A stretch of 64,000 bases of DNA, taken from contig JBGAOY010000002.1 of assembly GCA_044221555.1 (NCBI GenBank), forward strand, positions 124,001-188,000. The letters are read 5' to 3'. Origin of the DNA: JAEUJM01 sp044221555 (GTDB taxonomy: Bacteria; Actinomycetota; Acidimicrobiia; Acidimicrobiales; DATDAH01). Both the position numbers and the translations under genes were made by a program. Positions 26,866 through 35,190 of this stretch are shown one piece after another. The notes below the pieces were generated by a model. That model was not told where the DNA came from. It saw only the letters and a list, made by a program, of their open reading frames with translations, and searched no databases. Numbering within the stretch: position 1 is the first letter of the stretch; every line of letters starts with the position of its first letter.

Positions 26866-27968
26866 GGTGCCCCTCCCGGCAGGAGCCCCTGCAGCGCGCC
26901 CGCGCTCGGGGTCTCGGGTGTGTCGGCGCCGGCGGGGCCGAGCGGCCCGAGGTAGGCCAGGGCCGCGGGCCCCGCGGACACGCTGGCGGGCCCGCTCAGG
27001 CCGGGCAGGTCGGTGGGGGTGGGGCACGGCGGCGGGCCGGCGGCGAAGCACAGCGCCTGGATGACGATGTACTCGCCGCGGTTGGTCACCTCGTGCAGCG
27101 CGCTCAGCCCGCCGGGCAGGTGCTCGAGCTGGGCCTGCACCGTGTCGATGTTGTCGGTCACCGTGTCGGTGACGGTGGCCAGGTTGGCGATGATGCTCTC
27201 CAGGTCGCCCTGGTTGGCCGTCAGCACCTGGTCCAGGGAGCCGGAGTAGGTGGCCAACTCGGTGAGGGTGGAGTCGAGCAGGTCCTCGTTGCTGGCGAAC
27301 GTGTCGGTCAGCAGCGCCAGGTTGTCGATCATGGTGGCGATCTGGTCGTCCCGGCTCGCCAGCGCGGCGCTGACCGTGTCGAAGTCCTCCAGCAGCTGGC
27401 TGATCGTGTCCTGGCGGTCGGCCAGGGTGCTCAGCAGCTCGCCGGCGCTGTCCAGCAACTGGTCGACGGCTGCCTCGTTGCCGTTCAAGGCCTCGCTCAC
27501 CGCGGTGAGCAGTGTGTTGAGCTGAGCCGGGTCGATGGCCGACACCAGGCCGCCCAACTCGTTGATCAGGGCGCCGATGTCCACCACCGAGCGGGTGTGG
27601 TCGATCCGGTCGCCGTCGGCCACCATCGAGTCGGCGTCGCCCGGCTCGAGGTACACGACGCGCTGGCCGAGCAGGTTGCGCCAGCGCACCGCGGCCACGC
27701 TGTCGGTGGGGATGCGCAGGTCGGCGTCGAGCGACAGACGCACGACCGCCCGGCCCTCGGCGGTCGTGTCGATGCCCGACACCTGGCCCACCTTCACCCC
27801 GGCCACCTTGACGTCGTCGCCCTTGGTGAGGCCGGTGACGTCGTCGAACGTGGCCACCACGGAATAGGTGGAGCCGAACTGGATCTTGGCGATCTGCGCG
27901 CCGATGAACCCCGTGAGGGCCAGGGTGAGCACGGCGAAGACCCCGAACTTGGCGGCGGTGCGGATCAT
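26862..27968 (-). CDS. mceB: Mce family protein, operon 2 position B
   Basis: A 368-residue Mce protein from the ATG at 27968, overlapping the previous stop by four bases. Anchor FGVFAVLTLALTGFIG, MCE domain (ATFDDVTGLTKGDDVKVAGVKVGQV; NLLGQRVVYLEP), then a long helical segment in which LNTLLTAVSEALNGNE resembles the operon 1 position-B protein. The C-terminus has two cysteines and a Pro/Gly/Ala-rich tail. Confidence 0.9.
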   Translation of the reverse strand: MIRTAAKFGVFAVLTLALTGFIGAQIAKIQFGSTYSVVATFDDVTGLTKGDDVKVAGVKVGQVSGIDTTAEGRAVVRLSLDADLRIPTDSVAAVRWRNLLGQRVVYLEPGDADSMVADGDRIDHTRSVVDIGALINELGGLVSAIDPAQLNTLLTAVSEALNGNEAAVDQLLDSAGELLSTLADRQDTISQLLEDFDTVSAALASRDDQIATMIDNLALLTDTFASNEDLLDSTLTELATYSGSLDQVLTANQGDLESIIANLATVTDTVTDNIDTVQAQLEHLPGGLSALHEVTNRGEYIVIQALCFAAGPPPCPTPTDLPGLSGPASVSAGPAALAYLGPLGPAGADTPETPSAGALQGLLPGGAP

Positions 27969-29017
27969 CCCTGCGCCGCCACCTGTGGTCCGGGATCGAC
28001 CGTCGGCAGTTGGCAGTCGGGCACCAGCACGAGGGCCCGGCACGGGTCGGAGCCGAGCAGGAACTGCTGGGTGGCCATCAGGTACCCGGCGCTCGACGGC
28101 ACCCGGATCACCTCGGACAGCACGCTGCTGTAGCTCTCGACGAATCCCAGGTAGCCCACCAGGCCCGGGAGCTGATCGGCGGTGACCGACGAGAGGTCGG
28201 CCGATGCCGCCGTGGCGGGACCGAGCACGTCGCGGTTCTCGTTCAAGACGTCGGCCAGGTCGGACGACAGGCGGGCCGTCCCCTCCAGCAGGCCGGCCAG
28301 GTCGTCCTGGCTGCCGGTCAGGGTGCGGACGGGTGCCCGGGTGTTGTCGGCCAGCGCCACGATGGTGTCCCCCCGGTCGGCCAGCTCGCCCGACAGCGCC
28401 GCCATGGCGTCGAGGAGGGCATGGCGGTCGTCGGTGCTGGCGATGGTGGCGTCGAGCACGGTGCGACCGTCGGTGACGGTGTTCGACAGGGGGCGCTCGA
28501 GGCCGTCGACGCCGTCGGCGAAGGTGCGGAGGATCACCGTGAGGTCGTCGGGGTGGATGGCCGCCAGCAGCCGGTCGGCGTCGCCGAGCACGTCGCTCAG
28601 CTCGAGCGCGGTCTCGGTGCGGGCGATCTCGTCGCCGGCCTGGTAGTAGGGCCCCTCGCCCTCGCCGGCGCCGGGCACCAGGTCGACGAACTTGGGGCCG
28701 AAGATCGAGATGGGGCGGATGGCCGCGACGGCGGTGGTGGGCACCTCGGTGCCGGGGTCGAGGTGCATGGTGACGACGGCCCGCCCGTCGCGGCCCACGT
28801 CGATGCCCGTGACCGTGCCGACGTTCACGCCACGCACCTTCACGTCGGACTGCGTGTCGAGGTTCTGGCCCGCCTCGGCGAACCGGGCCGTGAGGGTGTA
28901 GCCGGGGTCGTAGGCCCCGAACGCGGCGCGCATGGACACCGTGACGGCCATGGCGATGACCACCATGGCCACGAGGCCGACGAGGGCCTGCTGGTTGGGG
29001 CTGATCCGCTCGAGCAC
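27965..29017 (-). CDS. mceA: Mce family protein, operon 2 position A
   Basis: A 350-residue Mce protein starting at GTG 29017 with GGGGA six bases upstream. It has a membrane anchor (LVGLVAMVVIAMAVTVSM), an MCE domain (ARFAEAGQNLDTQSDVKVRGVNVG; IFGPKFVDLVP) and a helical region ending in a Cys-containing segment. AFGAYDPGY before the domain matches AYGAYDSGY in the operon 1 position-A protein. Confidence 0.9.
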   Translation of the reverse strand: MLERISPNQQALVGLVAMVVIAMAVTVSMRAAFGAYDPGYTLTARFAEAGQNLDTQSDVKVRGVNVGTVTGIDVGRDGRAVVTMHLDPGTEVPTTAVAAIRPISIFGPKFVDLVPGAGEGEGPYYQAGDEIARTETALELSDVLGDADRLLAAIHPDDLTVILRTFADGVDGLERPLSNTVTDGRTVLDATIASTDDRHALLDAMAALSGELADRGDTIVALADNTRAPVRTLTGSQDDLAGLLEGTARLSSDLADVLNENRDVLGPATAASADLSSVTADQLPGLVGYLGFVESYSSVLSEVIRVPSSAGYLMATQQFLLGSDPCRALVLVPDCQLPTVDPGPQVAAQG

Positions 29018-29029
29018 CGCAGTCCCCGT

Positions 29030-29899
29030 TCAGCCCGTCAGCGTGACCGTGCTGCCGTCACCCCAGAAGATGAGGGACAGCACGAAGTTGATGACGACGA
29101 TGGTCACGATCGACGCCCTGATCGCCCGACCCACGGCCACGCCCACGCCGGCGGGCCCGCCCGAGGCGTAGTAGCCGTAGTAGCAGTGGATCAGCGTGAC
29201 CGCGATGGTGAACACCACCATCTTGATGACGCTGTAGACGATGTCGATCGGCGGCAGGTAGAGCCGGAAGTAGTAGTCGTAGACACCTGGCGAGAGGCCG
29301 TAGAACTGGGTGGTCACCAGCTTGGTGGCCCAGAAGCTGGCGATCAGCGAGATGAGGTAGATGGGGGTGAGCGCGATCAGCGTGGCCGTCACCCGGGTGG
29401 CGACCACGTAGGCCAGCGGCGGCACGGCCATCACCTCGAGGGCGTCGATCTCGTCGCTGATCCGCATGGCGCCGATCTCGGCGGTGAAGCCGGCACCGAC
29501 CTGGGCGGCCAGCGCCGTCGCCGCGATCAGCGGCGTGACCTCGCGGACGTTCGCGAAGCTGCCCACCAGACCGGTGAAGGCCTCGGCGCCGATCTGCTCG
29601 AGGCCCTTGTAGCCCTGCAGGCCCACCTCGGTGCCGGTGAAGAACGACATGGTGAACACCACGAACACCATCCCGCTGCCGAAGATCCACGCCCCGGCGC
29701 CCACTGCGATGTTGCTGACGTGCCGGGCCACCTCGTCTCGGTAGCGCAGGCGACCGATGATGTCGGTGCCCACCCGGCCGAGCACGCGGGCGTAGAAGAG
29801 CAGGTGGGCGCCCAGCTCGGCGAACAGGTCACGGGTGCCGCGGACGGCGCCCGCGGCGAGGGCGACCGGGTGGCGGAGGACGACGGCGGGGGCGGTCAC
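29030..29899 (-). CDS. yrbEB: MlaE/YrbE family permease, mce operon 2 (YrbEB position)
   Basis: A 289-residue MlaE-family permease from GTG 29899, with GAGGAA upstream. It shares FFTGTEVGLQGYKGLEQIGAEAFTG and the loop MRISDEIDALEVMAVP with the second permease of operon 1, plus several long membrane segments. It should pair with the adjacent permease gene product. Confidence 0.92.
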   Translation of the reverse strand: MTAPAVVLRHPVALAAGAVRGTRDLFAELGAHLLFYARVLGRVGTDIIGRLRYRDEVARHVSNIAVGAGAWIFGSGMVFVVFTMSFFTGTEVGLQGYKGLEQIGAEAFTGLVGSFANVREVTPLIAATALAAQVGAGFTAEIGAMRISDEIDALEVMAVPPLAYVVATRVTATLIALTPIYLISLIASFWATKLVTTQFYGLSPGVYDYYFRLYLPPIDIVYSVIKMVVFTIAVTLIHCYYGYYASGGPAGVGVAVGRAIRASIVTIVVINFVLSLIFWGDGSTVTLTG

Positions 29900-29922
29900 G
29901 GCGGTTCCTCAGGCTCCCTGTC

Positions 29923-30693
29923 TCACACCTTGGCCGGCACGAGGACGAAGTAGAGGGTCGTGATCACGTAGTTGGCCGCGAAGATCAAGATGAAGGTGAG
30001 CACCACGGCCTGGTTCACGGCCCGCCCCACCCCGGCAGGGCCGGTGTCGCAGTTCATGCCCTTGTAGGTGGCGACCATCGCGGCGATGAAGCCGAAGATC
30101 CATGCCTTGAAGAGCGAGGCCAGCAGGTCGGACAGCTGTAGAAGCGACGTGGCGCCCTCGAAGTAGGCCCCGGGCGTCACGCCCTGCAGGACCACGTTGA
30201 AGAAGTAGCCGCCGGCGACCCCCGAGAACACCACCAGCGACACGAGCAGCACGCCCACGGTGCTCGAGGCCCAGAGGCGGGGGGTGACCAGCCGGTAGAT
30301 GGGGTTGACGCCCATCACCTCCATGGCCGCCAGCTCGTCCCGGATGCGGCGCGACCCCAGGTCGGACGACATGGCCGACCCGCCGGCGCCCGAGATCAGC
30401 AGGGCGGTGGCCACCGGGGCCACCTCGCGGACGATGGCCAGCACCACGGCCGAGCCCGTGGCCGAGCCGGCACCGAGCTGGCGGGCCAGCTGGCCGACCT
30501 GCAGCGAGATGGTCGCCCCCAGCGGGATCGCGATCAGCATCACCGGCAGGGTGGTGACCCGAACGAGGAACCAGCACTGCACGAGCCACTCGCGCCACCA
30601 GCTCTTGACGTCCCACGTGCGTCGGAACCCCTCGCCGGCGATGGCGAACATGGTCCCGGTCTCGTCGAGCGTCCGTTCGACTCGCCCCAGCAT
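29923..30693 (-). CDS. yrbEA: MlaE/YrbE family permease, mce operon 2 (YrbEA position)
   Basis: About 256 residues from the ATG at 30693, chosen because GGGGAAGGGTGGAGG lies just upstream; a longer frame starts at 30729. The conserved core IVREVAPVATALLISGAGGSA and RRIRDELAAMEVMGVNPIYR match the first permease of operon 1. It is the first gene of operon 2. No ATPase gene accompanies it, so it probably borrows the operon 1 ATPase. Confidence 0.92.
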   Translation of the reverse strand: MLGRVERTLDETGTMFAIAGEGFRRTWDVKSWWREWLVQCWFLVRVTTLPVMLIAIPLGATISLQVGQLARQLGAGSATGSAVVLAIVREVAPVATALLISGAGGSAMSSDLGSRRIRDELAAMEVMGVNPIYRLVTPRLWASSTVGVLLVSLVVFSGVAGGYFFNVVLQGVTPGAYFEGATSLLQLSDLLASLFKAWIFGFIAAMVATYKGMNCDTGPAGVGRAVNQAVVLTFILIFAANYVITTLYFVLVPAKV

Positions 30694-30747
30694 GTGCCTC
30701 CACCCTTCCCCTGTGTGCGGCGCCGCCACGCCCGTACAGAGGTCACG

Positions 30748-30784
30748 ATGTCACAAGTTGGCAGTATCTGTCAATTCGTAACAT
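30748..30784. promoter_or_regulatory. Nested inverted repeats upstream of mce operon 2
   Basis: An outer imperfect repeat (ATGTCAC 30748-30754 / GTAACAT 30778-30784) surrounds an inner one (TTGGCAG 30758-30764 / CTGTCAA 30768-30774). The core TATCTGTCAA resembles TATCTGTAAA in the operator of operon 1 (3981-3990). It lies 55-91 bp upstream of the first gene, in a gap that is AT-richer than its surroundings, so it is a likely operator/promoter region. Confidence 0.5.
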
Positions 30785-30815
30785 CGGGTGACCGTCTCGT
30801 CGTTGGCGCAACGCG

Positions 30816-30845
30816 ACTCGGCCCACCCCGCAGGGTGGGCCGAGT
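30816..30845. terminator. Strong hairpin between the membrane protein gene and mce operon 2
   Basis: A perfect 13-bp inverted repeat (ACTCGGCCCACCC / GGGTGGGCCGAGT) with a CGCA loop lies 76 bp past the stop of the minus-strand membrane protein gene. It would insulate mce operon 2 from read-through. Confidence 0.75.
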
Positions 30846-30920
30846 GCGATGCGGTCGCCGGACGGCGATTCGGTGGGTGCGGGAGGCGTCTCCCCGCGAG
30901 TCAGGCCGGCAGGGCCGGCG

Positions 30921-31706
30921 TCAGACGCGGTTGCCCGTCGCCGAGGGGGTCGCGTCCTCGTCGCGACGGCGCCACTCGGCCTCGGTGTACCGGGCCCCGT
31001 CGGTGCCGGTGTCGTCCTCGCGCAGGTCGACGTCGCGGGCGTCGTCCCGTTCGGCAGCAGCGTCGCGTGCGAGCGCGGGGTCGGCCTGCAGGCGGCGCTG
31101 CGCCTCCACCTCGGTGGCTGCGGCCCGGTCCCACGCCTCGGCACTCGGGCCGTAGGCGGGATCGACGACCCGGCGGGCCAACTTGGTGTGCCAGCGCTCG
31201 CCGAGTGACGCGCCCACCAACGAGCCGATGAGCACGGCGGCGAGGGAGAGCACCACACCGGCGATTGCCACGTTGGACACCTGGTCGGACGTCGTCGGCA
31301 CGCCGATGCTGCGCAGGTTCTGCTCGATGTCGGCGCTGTCGGCCAGGCCGGCCACGATCCCGCCCACGATGGCGCCGATCGCGAGGGTCGTCACGAAGAC
31401 GGCCAGGCCGTGGATGGTGGCCGATCGCCGGGCCATCCGACCAGCGACGTAGCCACCGAACAGATAGGCCACGAACAGCACCACTGCGGTGATGGCCGAG
31501 GCCGCGGCGCCGCTGCTCGTCCAGTCGTCGGAGCGGAAGTCGGTGGCGACGTCGAGCCCGTTGGTCGCTGCTCCCGCGACAGCCGCGATCACCGCGAAGG
31601 CGCCGTAGGCGGTCACGACTCCCGCGAGGACGCTGATGAGCGACAACGAGCCGAAGCCGGCGTCGCGGGCGGTCTCCTTGTGGAGGCGGTGGACACTGGA
31701 TGACAT
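30921..31706 (-). CDS. Membrane protein of unknown function, four predicted membrane segments
   Basis: A 261-residue protein from the ATG at 31706, with GAGGAG seven bases upstream. Four hydrophobic segments are visible within residues 22-180 (SLISVLAGVVTAYGAFAVIA; ITAVVLFVAYLFGGYVAG; HGLAVFVTTLAIGAIVGG; VAIAGVVLSLAAVLIGSLVG). The last 80 residues are highly charged with Arg/Glu/Asp and probably cytoplasmic. I recognise no specific family. It sits alone with its own terminator, divergent from the Dyp peroxidase gene. Confidence 0.8.
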   Translation of the reverse strand: MSSSVHRLHKETARDAGFGSLSLISVLAGVVTAYGAFAVIAAVAGAATNGLDVATDFRSDDWTSSGAAASAITAVVLFVAYLFGGYVAGRMARRSATIHGLAVFVTTLAIGAIVGGIVAGLADSADIEQNLRSIGVPTTSDQVSNVAIAGVVLSLAAVLIGSLVGASLGERWHTKLARRVVDPAYGPSAEAWDRAAATEVEAQRRLQADPALARDAAAERDDARDVDLREDDTGTDGARYTEAEWRRRDEDATPSATGNRV

Positions 31707-31885
31707 CGAGGTTCTCCTCGTTCGGGCGATACGGGAGCCGACCGACGTGCGCCGGTCGGCGTGTCGGCGCCGCCCTCCGACGTCGGGTACCTACCCACGC
31801 ATCGACACGAATGACCGACGCCCCGGCGAGGCTCGCCGCCAGTTGCTAAACAGGGCGCCGACCACCATCGTCAAGGAGCCTGGCT

Positions 31886-32809
31886 GTGCCGAACCCCCAG
31901 AACGCGATCCTCACCAACCTCACCAAGTACCAGTGGTACACCCACCTGAGCCGCACCGACGGCGCCGACCTGGGCGTCATCAAGGCGGCCCTCCGCGACC
32001 TGCGGGCACTCGGCGCCGAGGTCGGCGTCACCACCCCCGTCAACGTCTGCATCCTGTTCGGCCCCACCCTGCTGGCCGACCTCACCGACGACCTCCCTGA
32101 CGACTTCCAGGCCTACCCCGGCTACGAGTCGCCCGACGGCAAGGTGGCCAAGGGCACCCAGGAGGAGCTGCTGATCTGGATCCACTCCGACGAGAAGGAC
32201 CTGTGCTGGGAGGCCCAGTACAACTTCCGCACCGCGGTCGCGGGGCACATGACGGTCGCCCGTGAGACGCCGACGTTCATCTACCGCAACAGCCTCGACC
32301 TCACGGGCTTCATCGACGGCACCGGGAACCCCGCCCCGGAGGACCAGCGCGACCGGGGCATCGTGCCCGACGGGCAGCCGGGCGCCGGCGGGTCCTTCTG
32401 CATCGCCCAGCGCTGGGTGCACGACCTCGACTACTTCAACGGCCTGTCGCTCGAGGACCAGGAGAACACCTTCGGCCGCACCAAGGCCGACTCCACGAAG
32501 CTGAGCGTCCAGGTGCCCACGTCGCACCTGCGCCACGTGGAGCTGCGAGAGGGCGAGGCCGCCGACGAGTCCACGCCCAAGCGAGGCGAGATGGTCCGGC
32601 GCTCCACCCCCTACGCCTTCCACGACGGCACCATCGGCCTCTACTTCATGGGCTTCTGCCGCGAGCAGGCCCCCATGCGCGAGCGCATGGAGGCCATGTA
32701 CGGGATGAACGGCCAGGCCCGCGACGCCATCACCGACTACTCCACCCCGGCGTCCGGCTCGTTCTACTTCGCCCCTTCGGTCGAGACCCTCGACGCCGCC
32801 CTGGCCTGA
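31886..32809 (+). CDS. Dyp-type peroxidase
   Basis: A 307-residue heme peroxidase of the DyP family, of the usual length for the bacterial B-type group. The GxxDG motif is present (GFIDGTGNP, catalytic Asp144). A later segment has RRSTPYAF and GLYFMGFCR, as in the family's heme-contact region; His-containing PTSHLRHVEL is a candidate for the proximal ligand. The start is GTG 31886 with AAGGAG seven bases upstream. It has no signal peptide. DyP genes are often paired with an encapsulin, but none is present here. It would oxidise dyes, phenolics or porphyrin-like substrates with peroxide. Confidence 0.9.
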   Translation: MPNPQNAILTNLTKYQWYTHLSRTDGADLGVIKAALRDLRALGAEVGVTTPVNVCILFGPTLLADLTDDLPDDFQAYPGYESPDGKVAKGTQEELLIWIHSDEKDLCWEAQYNFRTAVAGHMTVARETPTFIYRNSLDLTGFIDGTGNPAPEDQRDRGIVPDGQPGAGGSFCIAQRWVHDLDYFNGLSLEDQENTFGRTKADSTKLSVQVPTSHLRHVELREGEAADESTPKRGEMVRRSTPYAFHDGTIGLYFMGFCREQAPMRERMEAMYGMNGQARDAITDYSTPASGSFYFAPSVETLDAALA

Positions 32810-32853
32810 GCTCGCAGGCGCGGACCTGACCCTCGACGAGAGGTCGAGCCTCA

Positions 32854-32881
32854 CGGTCGGCCGGCGGGAGCCGGCCGACCG
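32854..32881. terminator. Bidirectional terminator between Dyp peroxidase and alpha/beta hydrolase genes
   Basis: A perfect 12-bp inverted repeat (CGGTCGGCCGGC / GCCGGCCGACCG) with a GGGA loop sits between the two convergent stop codons. Confidence 0.75.
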
Positions 32882-32891
32882 GGGGGCGCGC

Positions 32892-33839
32892 TCAGGAGCG
32901 GTGCAGCGGCTCCGAGTGGTCCCAGTCGGCGAGGAGGGTGCGCAGCGCCGTGAGCAGGATGAGGGGCTGGTCGAGCATGGCGTGGTGGCCCGCCTCGGGC
33001 AGTTCGATCACCGGCGCCACCCGGCCGAGCTTCTCGTACATGGACAGGCCGATGTCCTCGGTGACCAGCCCGTTCTCGGAGCGGAGCAGGGCGAATCGGC
33101 ACGTGATCGACGACAGGTAGGGGAGCGCGATCGAGCGCATGCCCTGGCTGAACTGGGCGAAGATCCGCCGGTCGAACTTCCACTGCCAGCCGTCGTCGAC
33201 CGCGCGCATCGACCGCCGGCCCACGTGGTCCATCACGAAGTCGAGGTAGTGGTCCTGGGCGGGCACGGTGCGGAAGCGGCCCAGCGCGTCGTCGACCGAG
33301 GGATAGGTGCGGGGCCGCCCGAAGGCCTCCTGGAGGCGGAACGACGCGATCTCGGGGTCGGGCTCGGTGACCGGTGAGTCGCACACCACCACGCCGGCGA
33401 GGGCGTCGCTGTGCAGCGCGGCGGTGGCGATGGTGACGAAGCCGCCCATGCTGTGGCCGACGACGACCGGGTGGCCGCCGATGCGACCGGCGCCGGCCGC
33501 GGCCATGACCTCGTGGGTCCACTGCTCGAGCGCGTAGGTCTCACGGTGGCCGCTGTCACCGTGGCCCGAGAGGTCGACCGCGACCACGCGGAAGTCGCGG
33601 GCGAAGGTGGCGGCCACGTGGGTCCACCAGTGCGCGTGGGCGCCGCCACCGTGCACGAACACCAGCCCTCGGCGCCCCGGCCGCCCCCAGGCCAGGAAGT
33701 GGACCGTGGTGCCGTCGACCTCCACCGTGCCGTCCTCGAACGGGGTGGCCAGGGCGCGGCGGAACCAGTGGGGCGAGTCGGGGTGGATCGGCGCGTCGTC
33801 GGGCACGGGTCCATACAAGCCGACGGCTCCGGCCGGCAC
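32892..33839 (-). CDS. Alpha/beta hydrolase
   Basis: A 315-residue alpha/beta-hydrolase fold protein from GTG 33839. It has an oxyanion-hole HGGG motif (FVHGGGAHAHWW), the nucleophile elbow GHSMGG with Ser130, and a late GHHAM segment that likely carries the catalytic His. There is no signal peptide. Substrate unknown; the fold includes esterases, lipases and haloalkane dehalogenase-like enzymes. It diverges from the sulfotransferase cluster. Confidence 0.88.
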   Translation of the reverse strand: MPAGAVGLYGPVPDDAPIHPDSPHWFRRALATPFEDGTVEVDGTTVHFLAWGRPGRRGLVFVHGGGAHAHWWTHVAATFARDFRVVAVDLSGHGDSGHRETYALEQWTHEVMAAAGAGRIGGHPVVVGHSMGGFVTIATAALHSDALAGVVVCDSPVTEPDPEIASFRLQEAFGRPRTYPSVDDALGRFRTVPAQDHYLDFVMDHVGRRSMRAVDDGWQWKFDRRIFAQFSQGMRSIALPYLSSITCRFALLRSENGLVTEDIGLSMYEKLGRVAPVIELPEAGHHAMLDQPLILLTALRTLLADWDHSEPLHRS

Positions 33840-33865
33840 ACGCTCCTACACTCCGCTCGATGCAC

Positions 33866-34013
33866 CTCGAGGCTGCGGAGCGGAGCGGAGCAGCGTCGAC
33901 GGGTGGAGGCGGATCCCGAAGGGGCGCCGACGAAGGAGCTCTCGAGGCTGCGGAGCGGAGCGGAGCAGCGTCGACGGGTCGAGGCGGATCCCGAAGGGGC
34001 GCCGACGAAGGAG
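33866..34013. repeat. 73-bp tandem direct repeat upstream of the sulfotransferase gene
   Basis: Two 73-bp copies (33866-33938 and 33941-34013) differ at one base and are separated by two bases, a 75-bp period. Each contains a GGAGC-rich stretch and ends in cgaaggag. In the second copy this end sits seven bases before the ATG at 34021 and so supplies the Shine-Dalgarno sequence of that gene. Reverse complements of the cgaaggag end appear again near the right edge of the window (63961-63970 and 63992-64000). Confidence 0.92.
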
Positions 34014-34020
34014 GCGCGAG

Positions 34021-35190
34021 ATGACATGGCTGGGCCGCGAGCTCGAGTTGCACGAGCGGGCGATCGCGTGCGAGGGGGGGCTCGACGACTTCGGCGAGCA
34101 GTCGTACCTCGAGCCGCTCCGCATCCTCCTGGCCAGCTACGACGAGGAGGCCCGGTTCACCCGCTCCGGCCGGCTCATGGCCGAGTACTTCCTGGTGAAC
34201 ATCCTGCGGGGCCGCCTGCGGGCCGAGCGGTGGTGGCAGCTGCGCCCCGCGGCGCTCGAGGTGCCCATCGAGCGCCCCATCATCATCACCGGCCTGGTGC
34301 GCACCGGCAGCACCGCCCTGCACTACCTCATGGGCTCGAACCCCGACACGCAGTGCCTCGAGTACTGGCTGGCCACGCATCCTCAGCCGAGGCCGCCGCG
34401 CCATTCGTGGGCGCAGGCCTACGACTACGCCGCGGCCGAGTCCGAGCTGCGGATGATCTACCTGGCCGGCGAGAAGCTGGAGTCGATCCACCACATGACC
34501 GCACCGGGCCCCGAGGAGTGCCGCCACTTCCTCGCCCAGAGCTTCACCGACGACTACTTCGAGGTGGCCAGCACCGTGCCCACCTACGCCGAGTGGTACC
34601 GGTCGCACCACCACGTCGAGTCGTACCGCCGGCACCGGAAGCTGGTGCAGTTGGTGGGCTCGTACGACCTGGGCCGACGCTGGCTGCTCAAGTACCCGGT
34701 GCACATCCGCCACATCGACGCCCTGCTCGAGGTGTACCCCGACGCCTGCGTGGTGTGGACCCACCGCGATCCCGCCCGGGTGCTGGCGTCGTACGTGGGG
34801 CTGTGCGAGGGCTTCCGGACGCTCCAGGAGCACCCGCCCGACCGTGCGCAGTTCGCGGGGCACCAGTTGGCGGTGTGGTCGGAGGCCATGACCCGCGGCA
34901 TCGCGGCGCGGGAAGGGCGCGAGCAGCAGTTCCACGACGTGTGGTTCGACGACTTCCTCGCCGACCCGATGGGCACCGTGGCCGCGATCTACGACCGGTT
35001 CGACGAGCCGTTCAGCGCGTCGGCCGAGGCGGCGATGCGTGCCTGGGAGGCCGACAACCCTCCCGGCAAGTTCGGCGAGCACACCTACGGCAAGGACGAC
35101 TTCGGCATGAGCGAGGCGATGATCCACGAGCGCTTCGCCGACTACCTCGACCGGTTCTTCCCCGACCTCGTGGCCGGAGGCTCCTCGTGA
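34021..35190 (+). CDS. Sulfotransferase family protein
   Basis: A 389-residue PAPS-dependent sulfotransferase-type protein (Sulfotransfer_3 group). The 5'-phosphosulfate loop is visible as IITGLVRTGSTALHYLM at about residues 90-106 and a 3'-phosphate-binding stretch as VVWTHRDPARVLASY near 245. The ATG at 34021 uses an AAGGAG from the upstream tandem repeat. Its stop overlaps the GTG of the aminotransferase gene (GTGA), so the two are translationally coupled. Substrate unknown; such actinobacterial enzymes act on hydroxylated lipids, sterols or sugars. Confidence 0.88.
   Translation: MTWLGRELELHERAIACEGGLDDFGEQSYLEPLRILLASYDEEARFTRSGRLMAEYFLVNILRGRLRAERWWQLRPAALEVPIERPIIITGLVRTGSTALHYLMGSNPDTQCLEYWLATHPQPRPPRHSWAQAYDYAAAESELRMIYLAGEKLESIHHMTAPGPEECRHFLAQSFTDDYFEVASTVPTYAEWYRSHHHVESYRRHRKLVQLVGSYDLGRRWLLKYPVHIRHIDALLEVYPDACVVWTHRDPARVLASYVGLCEGFRTLQEHPPDRAQFAGHQLAVWSEAMTRGIAAREGREQQFHDVWFDDFLADPMGTVAAIYDRFDEPFSASAEAAMRAWEADNPPGKFGEHTYGKDDFGMSEAMIHERFADYLDRFFPDLVAGGSS

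Noticed and set aside
33866..34013. The 73-bp tandem repeat as part of a coding gene on the minus strand
   Set aside because: The frame through it gives repeated Arg/Pro/Leu-rich peptides with no family, and the repeat sits between two well-defined starts.
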